Of a stretch of 54,575 nucleotides of DNA, positions 10,019-18,163 are shown piece by piece; position 1 is the stretch's first letter, and every line of letters starts with the position of its first letter. The stretch covers positions 1-54,575 of IMG/VR virus record IMGVR_UViG_3300017742_002321; one strand, written 5' to 3'. Made by a program: the position numbers and the translations under genes. Below the pieces are notes generated by a model. The model was not told where the DNA came from and ran no database searches. It was given only the letters and a program-made list of their open reading frames with translations. Source of the stretch: a virus.

Positions 10019-11536
10019 ATGGGTAGATTTATATCAGGCGGAAGTGTAACAGATTTTGGTTATACAAAGGCAGAGGTTTATTCCTCTCCAGGAACGACCA
10101 GTTGGACTGTCCCAGCTGGTGTTAGCAAAGCCAAAATATTCGTAATTGGAGCAGGTAGTTGTTATAGAACAACTGACTTTTGTTTTGTATCAGCATCTTG
10201 TTGTTCAGGTGTGCAAATGCCAGGAACAGATTATTGCATGAACTTTGTAGGTCACTTAACTGGCGCCGGCGGAGGCTATGCAGAGAAGACAATGGAAGGG
10301 TTAGCACCAGGTGCGACTATGACAGTCAATGTAGGTTCAGTAGGAGGACTTACAGCAAGTAGTGTTGTAATGGGTGCTACTACTGTTACTGCTAATAATG
10401 CAACTGAGCAATCAATATCTTGGAATTGTACTTCAAATTCAACAACAAGAGATAACTCCAATGACAACAAAGTAAGTTTAGGTTTTGATTTACCAGTATG
10501 CGGCTACGTAAACTGTATCAACGGTTATTTTAACACAGGCGGCACAGCAACAGGCGGCGACATTAATAGAACTGGCGGCGATGGTGTGTTTATACCATTC
10601 TTTAGAGAAGATGGAAATATCGACGGAACATTATGCATTCAAGAAGGCGCAGGCGGCGGAGGCGGCGGAGCTGGCCCAACAGGATGTACTTGTAATAATA
10701 ACTATTGGAACGGATACGACTATAGCTTCGGCGGCACACGTAGAAGTTGCGTTTGTACAGTTGCGTATCTAAGTTCTGCACAGTCGTTAAACGGCGGAAA
10801 TTGTGGATGTTGTTTCTATTGGGGCGGCGACAGTGATTATCAGTGTCTATGTTATGTTGGTTATCATTATGTATTTGGACAAACATTCTACGACAGACTA
10901 AATTGGCAGTGCTGTACATGTAAACGTATGTGTAGCAGTGTGTATCTATGCGCAGAAGGCGGCGGCGGAGGCGGCGGCAGCAGCGCAGAAGGAACTAATA
11001 TTTTAGCAAGTACAGCTTCAGGACCTTCTTTTCCATACAATGACGACGACTTTAATGTAAATGCATGCCCAGTAGGTATTGGTGCTGAATCAGGATCGTC
11101 GAGTGCAGATGGATTTGACGGTGTAAGTGATGTACAAGTAATGAATTTAGGCGGCGCAGCATCAGGTGGCGGAGGCGGCAGTGTTGATGTTGGCTCAAAT
11201 TATGTTTGTTACACAGGCTTTGGACAAGATCACTGGACATTCTACTTTGGATCAAACCAATCAAATTGGCCTTGTTCAACTTGGTCAAACTTAGTTGGTT
11301 CTAGTTCCAGCGGAGCTTCAGGCGTATCCTTAGGATATTCAAAAGATGTTGACTCTATGAGAACTTCAAATACTAGTGTTATTCCATTATCAACACTAGC
11401 AGCTGCAGATGGATCTAATATGGGTGACTATAAGTTTGGATACGGAGCAAACAGTAAAGAAGCCTCAGGCGCAGGCGGAGGCGGTAATAGACTATATCCG
11501 AATGGTGGTTCTGGATCAGTGGTCATAGTATATTAA
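10019..11536 (+). CDS. Glycine- and cysteine-rich tail adhesin
   Basis: A 505-residue protein with several polyglycine runs (near 10650, 10960, 11170 and 11470) and about 26 cysteines, some 14 of them in a stretch of about 100 residues (about 10680-10960). Runs of glycine separated by variable loops recall the polyglycine-II sandwich of T-even gp38-type receptor adhesins, where the loops decide host range. The N-terminal sequence TTSWTVPAGVSKAKIFVIGA resembles the start of glycine-rich phage fibre-tip domains. Position straight after the giant fibre genes fits a fibre-tip adhesin. The cysteine load is odd for a protein assembled in the reducing cytoplasm; metal binding or disulfides formed after lysis are possible. 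An AAGGA site precedes the ATG. Confidence 0.68.
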   Translation: MGRFISGGSVTDFGYTKAEVYSSPGTTSWTVPAGVSKAKIFVIGAGSCYRTTDFCFVSASCCSGVQMPGTDYCMNFVGHLTGAGGGYAEKTMEGLAPGATMTVNVGSVGGLTASSVVMGATTVTANNATEQSISWNCTSNSTTRDNSNDNKVSLGFDLPVCGYVNCINGYFNTGGTATGGDINRTGGDGVFIPFFREDGNIDGTLCIQEGAGGGGGGAGPTGCTCNNNYWNGYDYSFGGTRRSCVCTVAYLSSAQSLNGGNCGCCFYWGGDSDYQCLCYVGYHYVFGQTFYDRLNWQCCTCKRMCSSVYLCAEGGGGGGGSSAEGTNILASTASGPSFPYNDDDFNVNACPVGIGAESGSSSADGFDGVSDVQVMNLGGAASGGGGGSVDVGSNYVCYTGFGQDHWTFYFGSNQSNWPCSTWSNLVGSSSSGASGVSLGYSKDVDSMRTSNTSVIPLSTLAAADGSNMGDYKFGYGANSKEASGAGGGGNRLYPNGGSGSVVIVY

Positions 11537-11546
11537 GGAGACATGA

Positions 11547-12251
11547 ATGTATTTTACAACAATAACTAACAAATACGGTTTAAAAGTCGTGGAACATGTC
11601 GCTGGAGATGGTCAAGCAGACTTTGTTGCATCTTCAGGACTAGCATGGGTAGAAGTAGACGAAGAAATTACTATGCCAGCAACAGGTGATTATTGGCATA
11701 ATGAGGAACTTATTAAGCTTGACTCTGATAAGTATGACACTGTTATTGCTCCTATTTTAAAGGATGCAAGAGACGTAGAAAACGTAGCTATTCAAGCTAA
11801 ACATGATGAACTTGAAGCAGAGAAAGCTAGACTATTAGCCGAACACGAAGAAGGCGCTGGCGATTATGTTGCTCCAGACGCTGACCCAGCAGTTTTAGAC
11901 TTAGCAGAGCAAAAAATTATTGCAAAGCAGGCAAAAAAGCCAATCTATATTCCAATTAGAGAACAGGACGAGATTCCTCCTTATACCCAAGCAACACTTG
12001 ATTTGTATACAGAAATGTTAGCAGATACAAAAAGAATGATTGCTGGTATTAAGGCAGATACTGACCCCGACCCGGATGTTGTACGTTTTCCTGAACCTAT
12101 TACATTCTTAGATGGCACTCCAGAAGAACATACTTTAGAGTACATTGTATTAGCAGATGAAGACAAAGACGATTATCTAGTGCATTGGGGGAAAGTTGAA
12201 GCAGATCAACAAGCATTTGTTGAGTTCTTAACAGCTAGACTAGCAGGTTAA
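11547..12251 (+). CDS. Conserved hypothetical protein of the tail-fibre operon
   Basis: A 234-residue acidic protein that I do not recognise. An N-terminal beta-rich part (to about residue 65) is followed by a charged helical stretch around residues 80-105 (KHDELEAEKARLLAEHEE) that could form a coiled coil, then a proline- and aspartate-rich region. There is no signal peptide or membrane segment. The start at 11547 is chosen over an ATG at 11543 because AAGGAG sits six bases upstream of it. It closes the fibre operon, a position often taken by fibre-assembly chaperones in phages, but nothing in the sequence confirms this. Confidence 0.6.
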   Translation: MYFTTITNKYGLKVVEHVAGDGQADFVASSGLAWVEVDEEITMPATGDYWHNEELIKLDSDKYDTVIAPILKDARDVENVAIQAKHDELEAEKARLLAEHEEGAGDYVAPDADPAVLDLAEQKIIAKQAKKPIYIPIREQDEIPPYTQATLDLYTEMLADTKRMIAGIKADTDPDPDVVRFPEPITFLDGTPEEHTLEYIVLADEDKDDYLVHWGKVEADQQAFVEFLTARLAG

Positions 12252-12265
12252 AAAAGCCATAAAAG

Positions 12266-12321
12266 AAACACCTAGTATTGTTGTACACATAATTAATAGT
12301 GTATAAACAAACTAGGTGTTT
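12266..12321 (+). promoter_or_regulatory. Long hairpin enclosing the ribosome site of the GT9 gene
   Basis: An 11-base perfect inverted repeat (AAACACCTAGT at 12266-12276, ACTAGGTGTTT at 12311-12321) flanks a 34-base loop that has an inner TACAC/GTGTA stem. The only Shine-Dalgarno-like sequence for the gene at 12324, AGGTG, lies inside the 3' arm. A box-like TATAAACA (12302-12309) lies in the loop. It could act as a weak terminator for the fibre operon or as a translational switch. Confidence 0.5.
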
Positions 12322-12323
12322 TC

Positions 12324-13247
12324 ATGAAAAAAGTATTTTCTATCACAGGCGGAGCAGGCCGCGTTCTTTGTAGCATTCCTGCACTACTTAAATATTACAA
12401 AAGAGAAGGCAATAACTTTTACATTTTTGCAGAATCAGGTTTAGAATTTTTTGTAGGAATAAAAGAGTTACAAGATATTGCATACACACCAGATACAAAG
12501 GGTGTGTTTGAAAATATTATCAAACCAAATATTTTAATTACTCCTGAGCCTTATCGTAATAGAGGCTACTATAATCAAGAAAAAAATCTAATTGAGGCAT
12601 TTGATGCTGAAATAAATCAAACTGACGACCATTCTGATTTAGAAAAAATTAAAATAATCTTAAATAAAGCCGAAGAAATAAATGCTGTTGATGCAATGAA
12701 TAATGCAAAAAAACAACAAGGCAAAGATAAGACAATTGTTATTCAACCATTTGGAAGAAGTGCCCAACCTAAACAAAATGAAATAGTTGACGACATGAGT
12801 AGATCTTTAAGTTTACGTACTTATATTAACATAGTAGATGCTCTTCAAAAAAAATATAATGTAATATACATGGGAGAATTTATGGAAGTTGAAGATAAAA
12901 CTTTTAAAATACAAACCCAATTAAGACAATGGGCTGGAATTATTGAAGCTGCAGATTATTTTATAGGGTGTGACAGTGTTGGACAGCATATGGCTAGAGC
13001 ATTTGATAAGCCTGCTACTGTAATCTTAGGAAGTACATTTGCTGAAAATATTACATATCCTGATCATTTTCAAATATTACAAAAAACACCCGTAGATATT
13101 AGGTACTTTCCGATAAGATTATTAGAGCAAGGTATCGATGGTGATATTGCAAACCGTTATAATGATACTTGTATGGATTTTACACCTGAACAAGAAAAGG
13201 ACTTTATCAAAAAAATTATGAATGATATAGAGGAAAAAGTAAGATAA
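12324..13247 (+). CDS. Glycosyltransferase family 9-like (heptosyltransferase-type)
   Basis: A 307-residue protein resembling ADP-heptose:LPS heptosyltransferases (GT9, GT-B fold). The C-terminal half carries TIVIQPFGRS (about residues 136-146), where GT9 enzymes have their nucleotide-sugar loop, and ADYFIGCDSVGQHMARAF (about 210-227), close to the family signature G-x-DSG-x-x-HLA, followed by KPATVILGST. The glycine after DS is replaced by V-G. Donor and acceptor are not determined, but an ADP-heptose operon 13 kb downstream makes heptose a reasonable candidate. The stop overlaps the next start by one base (TAATG), so translation is probably coupled to the carbamoyltransferase. Confidence 0.7.
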   Translation: MKKVFSITGGAGRVLCSIPALLKYYKREGNNFYIFAESGLEFFVGIKELQDIAYTPDTKGVFENIIKPNILITPEPYRNRGYYNQEKNLIEAFDAEINQTDDHSDLEKIKIILNKAEEINAVDAMNNAKKQQGKDKTIVIQPFGRSAQPKQNEIVDDMSRSLSLRTYINIVDALQKKYNVIYMGEFMEVEDKTFKIQTQLRQWAGIIEAADYFIGCDSVGQHMARAFDKPATVILGSTFAENITYPDHFQILQKTPVDIRYFPIRLLEQGIDGDIANRYNDTCMDFTPEQEKDFIKKIMNDIEEKVR

Positions 13248-15067
13248 TGGAAAAAAATAAAGATGTTTGGATTGCTGGAATAACACGAGGACATAACGGC
13301 TCTTTGTGTCTACTTAAAAACGGCGAGATTGTTTTTATTATAGAAGAAGAAAGATTAACTAGGTTAAAGTATGATGCAACACCTTTTGCAGGAATGACCA
13401 AAATACTTGAGTTTACTGATCATCTAGATTATCTTGTATATGCCCATACAGCTACTAGAGCACAATTTTGCCCAACAGTAGATTATACAGGAGAAGACAT
13501 TTATTATTCACTCGCTAGAAAATTAGGTTTAATTGCAAATATTCCACATGAACAAAATAAGCATCCTCAATGTATTGATCTAGGAAATATACATCATAAA
13601 TTACATGCCGCATGTGCATTTTATCGCAGTGGATTTGATAGTGCAACAGCAGTAGTAATTGACGGCGCTGGCTCGGGTTTTGAAGTTGCGGCTGTTAATA
13701 ACAAGTATAGGGTATGGGAAACAGAAACTGTATTTGATATGAGCTATCCAAATAATGTTAAAACACTTTATAAAAATGCTGGAGGGAATTTTAACGATTA
13801 TTATCAAAATTCTATTTATAGATCAGATAACGTAAGTACTGAACTATGGTTTGAAGAAGATGGCGATGCAGAAGTAGTATTAAGTACACATGCTGGAATT
13901 GTAAAATCATATGAAGCTGCAACATACTACTGTGGTTGGCACTTTATTGAGGCAGGTAAAACAATGGGTCTTGCTCCTTACGGAAAAGATAATCCGGATG
14001 TGCCGCCTATATGGGACGAAGGATGCAACTTATCTAATAGAAATTTAATACAAGCAACTTATCCAAACGGAGCCTATATTAACAAAGGATATAATGAATT
14101 TTTAGGTGATGACAGTGCAGAAGATGTTACAACGCTACAGAATAGAAGAGATGTAGCATATGCAGTACAAAAAGTCACACAGCAAAAAGCATTAGACCTA
14201 ATACTTAAAGCAGTTGAACTTACCGGAAATAAAAATGTTGTACTAAGTGGGGGTTATGCATTAAATTGCGTTGCAAATTATTTCTACTTAGAAGAATTAA
14301 AGAAGCACGATATTAATTTATATGTTGAACCTATAAGCAGCGATGCAGGAACAAGCATAGGTGCAGCTCTACTAGTATGGCATGACTTCCAAGCGCAATT
14401 TAACGAAGGCGAATGGAAAACAATTGACTATACACAAGATAGAATGTACACTGGGTTTGAATATAACTATAAAGACTTAGAAGATGTAGCAGAAAAATAT
14501 GGCGCAGAAGTAATCGATGCAACAAATAATGATGTTGTTGATTTAATTACTGATAGAAATATTGTGAGTATTTTCCAAGGTCGTTCTGAAGCAGGACCTC
14601 GAGCGTTAGGCAATCGTAGTATACTTTATGATCCTACAGATCCAGATGGCAAGGATCATGTTAATGGTATTAAAAATCGAGAATATTTTAGACCGTTTGC
14701 TGGCACAATACTTGAAGAAGATGCACATGACTGGTTTGATTTACGTGGAATGAAATCAAGCCCTCATATGATGTATGCAGTAAATTGTAAACCTGGTGTA
14801 GAGGATAAAATTCCTGCTATTATACACGTGGACGGAACATGTCGCATACAAACTGTTAACAGACAGGAAAATGAACATTACTACGATCTAATTAATGAAT
14901 TTAAATCTAGAACAGGATGTCCTATTATATTTAATACAAGTTTTAACTTAGGAGGAGAACCCTTAGTAGAAACATTAGATGATGCGTGTAGGACATTGTT
15001 TGCGAGTAAGATTGAATATTTGTATTTGCCAGAAGTACAAAAATTAGTTAAGATTAAAAATCCTTAA
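13247..15067 (+). CDS. NodU/CmcH-family carbamoyltransferase
   Basis: A 606-residue protein of normal length for O-carbamoyltransferases of the NodU/TobZ type, which move a carbamoyl group from carbamoyl phosphate through carbamoyl-AMP to a sugar hydroxyl. The N-terminal Kae1-like domain begins VWIAGITRGHNGSLCLLK and continues with EEERLTRLK. The C-terminal domain has the strong signature GRSEAGPRALGNRSIL (about residues 447-462) and FNTSFNLGGEPLVETLDDA near the end. Such genes occur in some marine T4-like phages. Coupled to the GT9 gene, it probably decorates a glycan. The acceptor is unknown. The 3' end overlaps the convergent oxygenase gene by 14 bases. Confidence 0.9.
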   Translation: MEKNKDVWIAGITRGHNGSLCLLKNGEIVFIIEEERLTRLKYDATPFAGMTKILEFTDHLDYLVYAHTATRAQFCPTVDYTGEDIYYSLARKLGLIANIPHEQNKHPQCIDLGNIHHKLHAACAFYRSGFDSATAVVIDGAGSGFEVAAVNNKYRVWETETVFDMSYPNNVKTLYKNAGGNFNDYYQNSIYRSDNVSTELWFEEDGDAEVVLSTHAGIVKSYEAATYYCGWHFIEAGKTMGLAPYGKDNPDVPPIWDEGCNLSNRNLIQATYPNGAYINKGYNEFLGDDSAEDVTTLQNRRDVAYAVQKVTQQKALDLILKAVELTGNKNVVLSGGYALNCVANYFYLEELKKHDINLYVEPISSDAGTSIGAALLVWHDFQAQFNEGEWKTIDYTQDRMYTGFEYNYKDLEDVAEKYGAEVIDATNNDVVDLITDRNIVSIFQGRSEAGPRALGNRSILYDPTDPDGKDHVNGIKNREYFRPFAGTILEEDAHDWFDLRGMKSSPHMMYAVNCKPGVEDKIPAIIHVDGTCRIQTVNRQENEHYYDLINEFKSRTGCPIIFNTSFNLGGEPLVETLDDACRTLFASKIEYLYLPEVQKLVKIKNP

Positions 15068-15653
15068 CATTAAGAAATTCACGCTGAGGGTATGTAACAC
15101 TACCAGTACCCTCAATGTTTCCTACAACAATAACTCTATCATTATCACCTTCATGAGATTGTACTTCGTGTTCTAACCATCCTGGAAAAATAATTCCAGT
15201 ACCGCTAGTAGGTTTATAATACATACCTGGTTTGTTATGAAAGTATATTGGGGCTGAGTTGTCATCTACTTTTGCATAATAAACCCAACTATATAATGCA
15301 GGAACATGTGCATGTCTTTCACTATAGTCACCTTTATTATATATAGAACCCCAGCATGTTGTTTGGAAGGTTTTAAGTTGTAAATCTGTGTACTCACTAT
15401 GCCAATCTTCTACAGTTTTTGTTGCTTTGTTTGATATAGCTGCAAATTCTTTATGTTCTAACATATTCCACTTAGTCATATGAGCTTTTACATTAGTTTC
15501 TCGTTTACGCACATCACCACCATTTCTAATAATATTTTCGATATTGTTGTGCAGTTCTTCTAATGTATATTCTTCAGTGTCAGACATAGAAAATTCCCAA
15601 AAGTGTATCGGTATTTCCATATACATAATATGTTGTTTAAAGTCGCTATCCAT
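15054..15653 (-). CDS. 2OG-Fe(II) oxygenase-like protein
   Basis: A 199-residue protein of the small 2OG-FeII_Oxy_5-type group common in marine phages. Candidate ligands are H114 and H116 (YSERHAHVPALYSWVYYAKV), H162 in FPGWLEHEV and R173, expected to bind 2-oxoglutarate, in NDRVIVVGNI. Family members couple oxidation of 2-oxoglutarate to hydroxylation of a substrate; the substrate here is unknown. An AGGAT site four bases upstream supports the start at 15653. It is the last gene of a four-gene minus-strand operon and lies next to a related oxygenase. Confidence 0.75.
   Translation of the reverse strand: MDSDFKQHIMYMEIPIHFWEFSMSDTEEYTLEELHNNIENIIRNGGDVRKRETNVKAHMTKWNMLEHKEFAAISNKATKTVEDWHSEYTDLQLKTFQTTCWGSIYNKGDYSERHAHVPALYSWVYYAKVDDNSAPIYFHNKPGMYYKPTSGTGIIFPGWLEHEVQSHEGDNDRVIVVGNIEGTGSVTYPQREFLNVKDF
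15085..15114. terminator. Possible terminator hairpin between convergent genes
   Basis: An 8-base inverted repeat (TGAGGGTA and TACCCTCA) with a 14-base loop lies just after the carbamoyltransferase stop, inside the end of the oxygenase gene. It has no clear T-run, so it may be weak. Confidence 0.3.
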
Positions 15654-15661
15654 TTTACATC

Positions 15662-16231
15662 CTATAGATTAAATGAGAAAACTTTTCTCGGTTGATCGTT
15701 TTCTTTATACATTAATTCGTGTGTTAACCAGCTATCCCACATTAGTATCATCCCATTTTCTGGTTTAATTGATTCAATATACTTACCACCATAATCACTA
15801 GGTTCAAATTGTACGTGTGGTCTAGGGTCATGAAATAGTAATTGCGGAACATCGTCACCTACTTCTAAATATATAATTCCACTAAATCTACAATCTTTAT
15901 GAGTGTGTTTTCTCAAATGAGCACCTTTTTTCATATTACTAAAAAAGCCGTAAGGTCGAAAAGAATCTTTATCAACAAATTGCTGTCGCTGACTCGCAAA
16001 ATTATTTGCAATTTCATACAGATACTCGAATACCATTTTTACTGTAGGGTCTGTATTTACAGGATAAGATAATTCAGTATTTGCAAGTGTACTAGGAAAA
16101 TTATCTATATGTAGTAAATTTGTTTGAGTCTTAGATGTGTAATCATTGCATAATTTTAAAAGATCGTTTTTCATATTTTCATTTACAATATCTTTAAAAA
16201 TTTGCGTGGGGAAAAAGTTAACAATCTCCAT
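15662..16231 (-). CDS. 2OG-Fe(II) oxygenase-like protein
   Basis: A 189-residue paralogue-type neighbour of the preceding gene. The iron and co-substrate residues appear as H109 and H111 in LRKHTHKDCRFSGIIYLEV, H171 in WDSWLTHELMYKEN and R182 in QPRKVFSFNL, the usual order for this oxygenase group. The N-terminal 90 residues are mostly helical. It ends nine bases before the next start, and only three bases separate it from the gene upstream in the operon. The substrate is unknown; the two oxygenases share little sequence beyond the core, so they may act on different targets. Confidence 0.75.
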   Translation of the reverse strand: MEIVNFFPTQIFKDIVNENMKNDLLKLCNDYTSKTQTNLLHIDNFPSTLANTELSYPVNTDPTVKMVFEYLYEIANNFASQRQQFVDKDSFRPYGFFSNMKKGAHLRKHTHKDCRFSGIIYLEVGDDVPQLLFHDPRPHVQFEPSDYGGKYIESIKPENGMILMWDSWLTHELMYKENDQPRKVFSFNL

Positions 16232-16234
16232 AAG

Positions 16235-16948
16235 TTACTCCATTACATTCTTTTTTATCTCTTGTATTATATTTTTTTTAATTTTTGACTCATTAAACAT
16301 AGAATATAATTTTGCTAAACTTCTTTGTTTCCAAAAAGTTTTTAATCTTACACAACTTAACGAATGATTAAACAGTTCCTCTGTCATTCTAAATTTCTTA
16401 AATATAACTCGATCTGTTGTATTTGCCCTTACATACATCATTGGCTCGCCCTGAAGTATTTTAAATTTAGTTTCATTAGGATACATTTGATATGCATATT
16501 CTAATGGCCTAAACCATTGATTTATATCAAATCCACCTGGTACATAGTATCCATAATCAGACGCTGATGTTTTGTGCATAAACGGATGCATTGATTCTAA
16601 ATGTAAACTTTCTTCACAGAAAAAGATCCAGTTTGCTGAAACTTTTATTGTATGTGAATTAAGTAGGCTGGGTTGTTTAATTATTAAATGTTTGTCAGTA
16701 GTATCATTATTTCCAATTACTCCGTTAGAAGTAATTTCTATATCTGCAAACGTAGGACTATTCAGTAACCAAGTATTTTTATATTGATTTGTAAACGCTG
16801 GACAATTTAAAAAATTATCTTGCTTATTTTCTTTGTTTATGTTAGACTGTAGATCCTGTAAAACATTTACAGGATCTGAATATGATAAAAACTGTTCAGC
16901 AACTTGATCGACAGGCCCCCAAGGCGCCCAATAGACAATTTTTGTCAT
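16235..16948 (-). CDS. Unknown phage protein, paralogue of the neighbouring 243-residue protein
   Basis: A 237-residue protein without a recognised domain. It shares an ordered set of motifs with the gene upstream in its operon: NCPAF followed about 13 residues later by P-x2-ADIEI, a central N-x-W-x3-C segment, and GEPMMYVRANTTDRV followed by an EE pair. This indicates distant paralogy. The C-terminal 45 residues are lysine-rich and helical. It overlaps the upstream gene by four bases. Proteins of this look occur beside oxygenase genes in marine phages, but I cannot name a function. Confidence 0.6.
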   Translation of the reverse strand: MTKIVYWAPWGPVDQVAEQFLSYSDPVNVLQDLQSNINKENKQDNFLNCPAFTNQYKNTWLLNSPTFADIEITSNGVIGNNDTTDKHLIIKQPSLLNSHTIKVSANWIFFCEESLHLESMHPFMHKTSASDYGYYVPGGFDINQWFRPLEYAYQMYPNETKFKILQGEPMMYVRANTTDRVIFKKFRMTEELFNHSLSCVRLKTFWKQRSLAKLYSMFNESKIKKNIIQEIKKNVME

Positions 16949-17676
16949 TTAACTGGCTTTACTCCTTGTTGTCTATAATATCTTCCTACCATTGTTGCAG
17001 GCATATGATTTCCCATCTGCGCCCATTCCTCAACTGATATCTGATGATATCTTAGTTCAACTGGACGTTCTGTCATTGGAAACATAGACATTAGAGGATG
17101 TCCAAATTTTAGTGTTACAATATATGGTTCTGGCTTTACTGGGCAATTAAGGTGTACATTAGTGCTAACTTGATATTTAAAATTTGTAAGACCAGGTGAC
17201 TGATATATACCCTTGTCTTTTAAATAAGAGGAACTATAATGTGAATCCATCATTAAAAAATCAACAGGTTCTGAACATCTAAGCTTCCAAGGATTTTCTA
17301 ACTTTAGTGCCACACGCTGACCCTTATATACTCCTTTCCATTGCTCTGGAGGATGCTCGCTAACATTTAAATCAAACGGCCGCATTTCAATTGTAGTTGA
17401 CCAAGTTGCGTCCGGATTCATACGTATATCAAGATCTGCCCACATAGGAAAATGTATAGCTTTAGACATAAAGTCTCTAATACCGGGACATATACCTACA
17501 GTACTCATTTTATTGTGCATGCCTATTTGCTCAATCCATAAAGTTACGGTTGTTTTTAATTCTTCTAACCAAGTAGGCTTAGGCCGTTCTGTCCCAAATG
17601 TAGGTTTTGCATTTATAAAATACGATTTGTTGCTAGTATAGCAATCTAATATAATTGGTTTTTTTCTAAACATCAA
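16945..17676 (-). CDS. Unknown phage protein, paralogue of the neighbouring 237-residue protein
   Basis: A 243-residue protein that opens the minus-strand operon. It has VGICPGIRDFMSKA (about residue 60), P-x2-ADLDI, NPWKLRCSEPVDFLMMDSHY (about residue 129) and FGHPLMSMFPMTERPVELRY near the C-terminus, all with counterparts in the next gene. No catalytic motif is evident. An AGGAG site lies just upstream of the ATG. The promoter for this operon is not obvious in the 61-base gap to the divergent gene at 17738. The operon order suggests it works with the two oxygenases, perhaps supplying or binding their substrate, but that is speculation. Confidence 0.62.
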   Translation of the reverse strand: MMFRKKPIILDCYTSNKSYFINAKPTFGTERPKPTWLEELKTTVTLWIEQIGMHNKMSTVGICPGIRDFMSKAIHFPMWADLDIRMNPDATWSTTIEMRPFDLNVSEHPPEQWKGVYKGQRVALKLENPWKLRCSEPVDFLMMDSHYSSSYLKDKGIYQSPGLTNFKYQVSTNVHLNCPVKPEPYIVTLKFGHPLMSMFPMTERPVELRYHQISVEEWAQMGNHMPATMVGRYYRQQGVKPVK

Positions 17677-17709
17677 TAACTCCTGTGTGTTGTACTTATG
17701 ATCATTTTA

Positions 17710-17717
17710 GATAAATA
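17710..17717 (+). promoter_or_regulatory. Late promoter box GATAAATA
   Basis: One mismatch to the T4 late box, in a 61-base gap between divergent genes. It would start transcription near 17723, 15-20 bases before the structural gene at 17738. Confidence 0.55.
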
Positions 17718-17737
17718 TAACTAATACTGAGAGCGAG

Positions 17738-18139
17738 ATGATAATGGATTTTACAGACTACTTTGATAGAGGGGCTAAAGGCTCATTAAAGCTTAGAAAC
17801 AATACTCAACTATCACACAAAGGACTAGAAAAACAAGTCTATAATAACACAGTAATAGACTCGTGGCATGTTGGCGAAATTATGTCCGCTGAATATACAT
17901 TAGTTGTAGACAACGGTAGGGATAGTAAAGAGGTTGTAAAAGTTTTAGTTGTTGCAGGACCTGAGGATGCAGCAGTAACAATTTACGGTAGGGCAAATAT
18001 TGAAGAAAAACTTATTACTGTAACTGGTAATGTAGATCTTTCAGTTTTTAAATTAATTGTAGGACCTACTAGAGAAGAATTAGCAGGAGCTAGAATTATA
18101 TACAGTGCAAATTATTACCATACGCTGTCAGACAAATAA
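17738..18139 (+). CDS. Small virion structural protein
   Basis: A 133-residue protein starting MIMDFTDYFDRGAKGS. A second ATG at 17744 has better spacing to the GAGCGAG sequence and may be the true start, giving 131 residues. The body is beta-rich with no membrane segment. A late-type promoter precedes it and another overlaps its stop codon, placing it among late genes. Similar proteins are listed as virion components in marine T4-like phages. No enzymatic motif is visible. Confidence 0.6.
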   Translation: MIMDFTDYFDRGAKGSLKLRNNTQLSHKGLEKQVYNNTVIDSWHVGEIMSAEYTLVVDNGRDSKEVVKVLVVAGPEDAAVTIYGRANIEEKLITVTGNVDLSVFKLIVGPTREELAGARIIYSANYYHTLSDK

Positions 18140-18142
18140 ATA
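18135..18142 (+). promoter_or_regulatory. Late promoter box AATAAATA
   Basis: One mismatch to TATAAATA. It contains the TAA stop of the previous gene and is followed by an ACGGAG ribosome site for the gene at 18164. Confidence 0.45.
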
Positions 18143-18163
18143 CATTAACGGAGTAAGAAGTAA

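Noticed and set aside
10602-10919. A 105-residue minus-strand frame opposite the adhesin
   Set aside because: Arg/Leu-rich complement of glycine and cysteine codons, without a ribosome site.
10019-11536. Diversity-generating retroelement acting on the adhesin
   Set aside because: No reverse transcriptase or template repeat is visible in the window.
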